From: Mucilaginibacter inviolabilis
Lineage (GTDB): Bacteria; Bacteroidota; Bacteroidia; Sphingobacteriales; Sphingobacteriaceae
NCBI RefSeq assembly: GCF_011089895.1
Contig: NZ_JAANAT010000005.1
Coordinates: forward strand, 372,001-436,000
Length of the DNA stretch: 64,000 nt
Direction: 5' to 3'
This document shows positions 59,968 to 64,000 of the stretch, piece after piece. Each line of letters starts with the position of its first letter. Within the stretch, counting starts at the first letter, position 1. A program made the translations under genes and the position numbers. Under the pieces are notes generated by a model. The model worked only from the letters and a program-made list of their open reading frames with translations, did not search any database and was not told the DNA's origin.

Positions 59968-61686
59968 ATGTTAAACCATACAACTATTAACGCTGTTGAT
60001 TGCGTACTTGCTTATGATACCCATGAGCAAAAGTATCTGTTTATAGGGCCTGGTATTGACAATATTTTGGGTGTAACGCCACAGGAACTCTATCAAAATA
60101 AGGATGCGTGGAATAATCTGATCGAAAAAAAACACCTTGCCGGTATAATATCCCTTATTAATAATCTCGCCGAAAACAACAGCATTGAGTTAAACTATCA
60201 GATAACCACCCCACAGCAAATCACTAAAAATATAACTGATAAAAAGAGCCTTATTACCGATGAGGCTACCGGGCATAAAATATTATTAAGCACTATTAAA
60301 GAAACATCTGTTAAACCCAACTGCTTTACAGCAGCAACAACGGGGGCCGAACATAGCCAACAATTCTTAAACTCCCTCATTGATTCTCAAACCAGTTTTT
60401 TAATACGGATAGGCATCGATGGGAATTATACTTTTGTTAATAAGCAATATTTAAAAACACTGGGATATGAGGCCAAAGATATCTTAGGTAAGCATTTTTC
60501 TGTAACAAGCTTACCGGAGGATGCTCATTTATGCGAGAATGCCTTTATGGAGTGTTTACACAACCCTGGCAAGGTGGTTTCATTACTGCATAAAAAACCA
60601 GATATGCTGGGAAATCTGCTTGATACCGAATGGGAGTTGATATCTGTGGTTAATGAAAAAGGTGAGGTATGTGAGGTCCAGGGCATTGGCCACGATGTAA
60701 CAGAAAAGATTAAGGTAGAAGCCGAGATCAGGGACACAGCTCAGAAATTGGATACTTTTATTGAAAGTATAACCGACTCGTTTTTTATTATTGACAACGA
60801 TTGGCGGTTTGTGCGGGTAAATGCCGCGTTTGAAAAAATATGGGGAAAGCTCCGCTCCCAATTATTAGGTAAAGTAATATGGGATTTATTCCCTCAGCTT
60901 ATTAATACCCCTTTTGAGACCGCTTATCGTGAAGCACAAACCAAACAGGAGAGCGTAAAGTTCATGGTATATTTTGCCCCATTGAACAAATGGTTCCGCA
61001 CAGCAGTTTATCCATCTGCCGAAGGCATAACTGTATTCGCCAAAAACATTACTTATGAGATGCGTGCGCAGGAGGAAGCTTTATGGACTAAGAACAACCT
61101 GGAAGCATTGATCAACAACACGAATGATAAAATATGGTCGGTAGATACAGATCTCCGTTATGTTTACATGAACAATGCCTATATAGCTCAAATAAAAGCA
61201 ATGACCGGCATAGCGCCTCAAAAAGGAGAGTATTCTTATAAAGATATGGGCTTTCCGCAGGAAGTTATTGATGAATGGGCGGCCTATTACCAGCGGTCGT
61301 TAAACGGTGAAAATTATACGCTTGTTTTAGAAAGTGTTGATGATGAAGCCAAAAACCCAGCGTTTTATGAAGTAAGTTTTAACCCTATTTTTTCATCCAG
61401 TGGAGAAATCAAAGGTGTTGGGTGTTTTGCCCATGATATATCGGAGAGACTTAAAACCGAACAGGAACTACTGAGTCAAAATAAACGCATGCGCAATATT
61501 GCCTCGCTAAGCTCCCATGAGTTAAGAAGACCCGTTGCAAGCATGCTGGGTCTTATCAATATTATGGACAGAGAAAACCCCAACAATCCCGAAAACAAAC
61601 AAATTATGGATTATCTGCACATTGTAAGCACCGAAATTGACGATGTAATACGCCTCATTGTTGATCACACCTTTACAGGGAAATAA
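59968..61686 (+). CDS. PAS-domain protein ending in a HisKA-like helix, no ATPase domain
   Basis: A 572-residue soluble protein. At least four PAS-type modules can be traced: about 10-100, about 130-245 (FLIRIGIDGNYTFVNKQYLKTLG), about 250-360 (FFIIDNDWRFVRVNAAFEKIWG) and about 365-490 (IWSVDTDLRYVYMNNAYIAQ). A dimerisation/phosphoacceptor segment follows, SSHELRRPVASMLG with H517, and the protein stops at 572, right after the two helices. There is no N, G1 or G2 box. The next gene begins 17 bases later on the other strand, so no broken ATPase remnant is present. It could take phosphate from another kinase or work as a sensor scaffold. Confidence 0.82.
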   Translation: MLNHTTINAVDCVLAYDTHEQKYLFIGPGIDNILGVTPQELYQNKDAWNNLIEKKHLAGIISLINNLAENNSIELNYQITTPQQITKNITDKKSLITDEATGHKILLSTIKETSVKPNCFTAATTGAEHSQQFLNSLIDSQTSFLIRIGIDGNYTFVNKQYLKTLGYEAKDILGKHFSVTSLPEDAHLCENAFMECLHNPGKVVSLLHKKPDMLGNLLDTEWELISVVNEKGEVCEVQGIGHDVTEKIKVEAEIRDTAQKLDTFIESITDSFFIIDNDWRFVRVNAAFEKIWGKLRSQLLGKVIWDLFPQLINTPFETAYREAQTKQESVKFMVYFAPLNKWFRTAVYPSAEGITVFAKNITYEMRAQEEALWTKNNLEALINNTNDKIWSVDTDLRYVYMNNAYIAQIKAMTGIAPQKGEYSYKDMGFPQEVIDEWAAYYQRSLNGENYTLVLESVDDEAKNPAFYEVSFNPIFSSSGEIKGVGCFAHDISERLKTEQELLSQNKRMRNIASLSSHELRRPVASMLGLINIMDRENPNNPENKQIMDYLHIVSTEIDDVIRLIVDHTFTGK

Positions 61687-61703
61687 TACAAGAGATTATA
61701 TGG

Positions 61704-62681
61704 CTACATTGACAATATCTCAACCAGTTTTAACAGGTTAGGATTGATCTCGATGTGGTGTTTTATAGCGTGCTCAAACGGTGTATAAGCTATTTCGTTA
61801 TGAATAATACCTATCATTTCATTACGATGGCCATCTCTTAAAGCTTCAACTGCGGCAGCGCCTACCCGGCTTGCCAATACCCTGTCCATACAGCTTGGTG
61901 CACCGCCGCGTTGTATGTGCCCTAATATCGAGATACGGGTATCATAATGAGGAAATTTTTCCTGAACCAAACGCCCAACCTCAAAAGCACCGCCAGCTTC
62001 TTCGCCCTCTGCTACAATAACAATCCGGGAGGTTTTATCTTTACGACCATGCTCCAGGCGATTAAATAAACCTTCCATGCCACCTTTGCTTTCGGGTATC
62101 AGAATGGCTTCTGCACCGGCAGCAATACCTGTGCGCAAAGCGATCAGCCCAGAGTCGCGGCCCATTACTTCAACAATAAACAATCTATCATGTGATTCTG
62201 CTGTATCTCTGATCTTATCCACCGCTTCAACAACCGTATTAATAGCTGTATCATAACCTATGGTAAAATCGGTACCCATCAAATCATTATCAATGGTACC
62301 AGGTAAGCCAATCACCGGGATGTCGTATTCACTGCCAAACACCTTAGCACCGGTAAAAGTACCGTCACCGCCAATGGCTACCAAGGCATCAACATTATGT
62401 TTTTTTAATTGGTCATATGCTTGTTTGCGACCTTCGGGGGTTCTGAAATTATCGCAGCGGGCTGTTTTCAAGATAGTTCCGCCCCGCTGTATAATATTTG
62501 AAACCGATTTACGGTTCATCGGTATAAAATCGCCTTTGGTCATACCATCATAACCGCGGCGTATACCGGTAACTGCAATATCATAATATATAGCCGTACG
62601 TACAACCGCCCTGATGGCAGCGTTCATTCCCGGCGCGTCGCCACCTGAAGTAAAAAGTCCGATGTTTTTAATCTGCGTCAT
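61704..62681 (-). CDS. pfkA: ATP-dependent 6-phosphofructokinase
   Basis: Phosphorylates fructose-6-phosphate in glycolysis; 325 residues. Visible motifs are TSGGDAPGMNAAIR (11-24), GGDGT (104-108), and PGTIDND (127-133) with catalytic D131. MGRDSGLIAL and GHIQRGGAPSCMDR complete the substrate site. The GGDGT glycine pattern is that of ATP- rather than pyrophosphate-dependent enzymes. Monocistronic and convergent with the PAS gene. Confidence 0.96.
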   Translation of the reverse strand: MTQIKNIGLFTSGGDAPGMNAAIRAVVRTAIYYDIAVTGIRRGYDGMTKGDFIPMNRKSVSNIIQRGGTILKTARCDNFRTPEGRKQAYDQLKKHNVDALVAIGGDGTFTGAKVFGSEYDIPVIGLPGTIDNDLMGTDFTIGYDTAINTVVEAVDKIRDTAESHDRLFIVEVMGRDSGLIALRTGIAAGAEAILIPESKGGMEGLFNRLEHGRKDKTSRIVIVAEGEEAGGAFEVGRLVQEKFPHYDTRISILGHIQRGGAPSCMDRVLASRVGAAAVEALRDGHRNEMIGIIHNEIAYTPFEHAIKHHIEINPNLLKLVEILSM

Positions 62682-62825
62682 TTTTTATACTGATACGGGC
62701 ATTAGGGGCCCTACCTTTAAAAAATTGAATAATTTAATTAAGTATTTTAAAGTTGCCCTTAAATAAAAACGCGGCTAAGCTTTAAAACTTGCCGCGAATT
62801 TACATTTTATTTTCTAACGTCGGGT

Positions 62826-64000
62826 CTACTTTTTGAAAGCAGCGAGACCACTATCTAAAAACTTAATATAGTTATCAACGCTAAAATTGGCTCCCTGCGG
62901 CGGAACCAGTAAATTACCTTCACTATCCATTATTACATAATAAGGCTGCGAGTTTGTGCTAAATTTCGTTGCTTCGTAGTCGCTATTTTTAGCACCAATA
63001 TTGGTGATTTTTTTCCCGCTGAATGTAGATGTATAAAATTCAGATGTAGGAAGTGCTGTTTTTTCATCAACATAAAGCTCAAGCAACACAAAATCATTTT
63101 GCATTCGTTTACGTACACCAGCATCGGGCCATACATCATTCTCCATTTTACGACAATTAGGACAGTTCCAACCGGTAAAATCAATCAATATTGGCTTTTT
63201 TAATTCTTTCGATACCTGCAGTGCCTGTTCGTAATCATACCATTCATTCAAACCTTCGTGTTTCCCCCGGGCAAAAATCGCTTCGTATTTTTTTTCTTTT
63301 ATAGAAACCTTTTGTTCCGGAGCGGCATTTCCCCCTCCTGTCGATCTGGTAAGATCAAAATCCTGCGTAGCCGGTGGTGGCAAAAATCCACTGATAACTT
63401 TAAGCGGCGCTCCCCATAAGCCGGGTATCATATAAATGGTAAACGAAAAAACAATAATGGCTAAAAAAATACGGGGTATAGTAAGATATTTCACATCACT
63501 ATCATGTGAGAATTTTATCTTCCCAATCAGGTAAAGCCCCATCATTAGTCCAATAGTTATCCAAAGTGAGAGGAATATCTCCCTGTCGAACCAGTTCCAA
63601 TGATAAGCCAGATCAACATTTGATAAAAACTTAAGCGCGAAGGCCAGTTCCAGAAAGCCCAAGACAACCTTTACACTATTTAACCAGCCACCGGATTTTG
63701 GAAGGCTTTTTAATGCTGAAGGGAATAGCGCGAATATGGTAAACGGCAGCGCCAATGCTAGTGCAAAGCCAAACATCCCAACGGCAGGACCTAGCCGGTC
63801 GCCTTTGGAAGCAGCGTCAACCAGCAAAGTGCCAATAATTGGCCCCGTGCATGAAAAAGACACCACCACCAGCGTAGAGGCCATAAAGAATATGCCAGCA
63901 AGGCCTCCTTTATCAGCATTTTCATCCAGTTTGTTTGCTAATGAGCTTGGCAGTGTGATTTCAAATGCCCCCAGGAACGACACCCCAAATACAACAAGCA
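62826..64000 (-). CDS. DsbD-like thiol:disulfide interchange protein (partial, 5' end outside window)
   Basis: The frame is open to the right edge; codons before 63983 (reading LVVFG) continue in frame, so the true start lies beyond 64000. The visible 390 residues include several membrane helices of the DsbD/CcdA transmembrane domain (FSCTGPIIGTLL, with its cysteine) and a C-terminal thioredoxin-like domain with active-site CPNC in FTGWNCPNCRKM. It passes electrons from the cytoplasm to periplasmic thiols. The C-terminus ends KFLDSGLAAFKK. The 144 bases after it, before pfkA, hold no gene. Confidence 0.92.
   Translation of the reverse strand, partial: LVVFGVSFLGAFEITLPSSLANKLDENADKGGLAGIFFMASTLVVVSFSCTGPIIGTLLVDAASKGDRLGPAVGMFGFALALALPFTIFALFPSALKSLPKSGGWLNSVKVVLGFLELAFALKFLSNVDLAYHWNWFDREIFLSLWITIGLMMGLYLIGKIKFSHDSDVKYLTIPRIFLAIIVFSFTIYMIPGLWGAPLKVISGFLPPPATQDFDLTRSTGGGNAAPEQKVSIKEKKYEAIFARGKHEGLNEWYDYEQALQVSKELKKPILIDFTGWNCPNCRKMENDVWPDAGVRKRMQNDFVLLELYVDEKTALPTSEFYTSTFSGKKITNIGAKNSDYEATKFSTNSQPYYVIMDSEGNLLVPPQGANFSVDNYIKFLDSGLAAFKK

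Overview
The window looks like chromosome of a Sphingobacteriaceae bacterium, most likely Mucilaginibacter or a close relative. The reasons are two SusC/SusD loci, OMP_b-brl-type TonB receptors, DUF1735, PadR-PspC and YXWGXW proteins, TAnnTTTG-type promoters, few Shine-Dalgarno sites and dispersed intergenic repeats of the Bacteroidota kind. Genus is inferred from protein style only; no database search was possible.

About 1-15060 is accessory DNA, visibly AT-richer than the rest, ending at the 3' side of a tRNA-Arg(CCU) gene. It has two cassettes. The first (about 1-6400) carries a tight four-gene operon: a protein with two GHKL ATPase modules and a kinase-like H-box, a receiver protein, an HNH nuclease and a Class-I-like N6-adenine DNA methyltransferase. 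This reads as a restriction-modification-like defence module with a two-component signalling layer and is the best candidate here for an undescribed system. The second cassette (about 6640-14780) is flanked by two imperfect direct repeats of about 230 bp with att-like architecture. It holds a secreted toxin-like lipoprotein followed by small genes, and three membrane glycosyltransferases. No recombinase gene is visible.

From 15060 rightward the genes are core. In order: tRNA-Arg, metG, an LD-carboxypeptidase, DoxX, two SusC/SusD outer-membrane nutrient uptake loci with associated lipoproteins (19.5-31.2 kb), PadR plus PspC-domain protein, a secreted esterase, a TonB-type receptor, an M14 peptidase, recQ, murF, an SDR/HxlR divergent pair, an FAD oxidoreductase, a membrane zinc peptidase, a GMC oxidoreductase, a YXWGXW protein, apaG, dusB, a CPBP protease, DUF2007, cdsA and psd (phospholipid synthesis), the rplS-trmD-rimM-rpsP ribosome/tRNA group (interrupted by a VOC gene and terminators), a 5'-nucleotidase, a PAS sensor without an ATPase domain, pfkA and a partial DsbD.

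Many core intergenic gaps are filled with short repeat families, often as inverted pairs: TAGTATCAAG words, GCACATC words, AAGTCAAAAG words, CATTGCGAGG palindromes and a CCCCCT/AGGGGG nested hairpin. One of these word families appears in frame inside murF.
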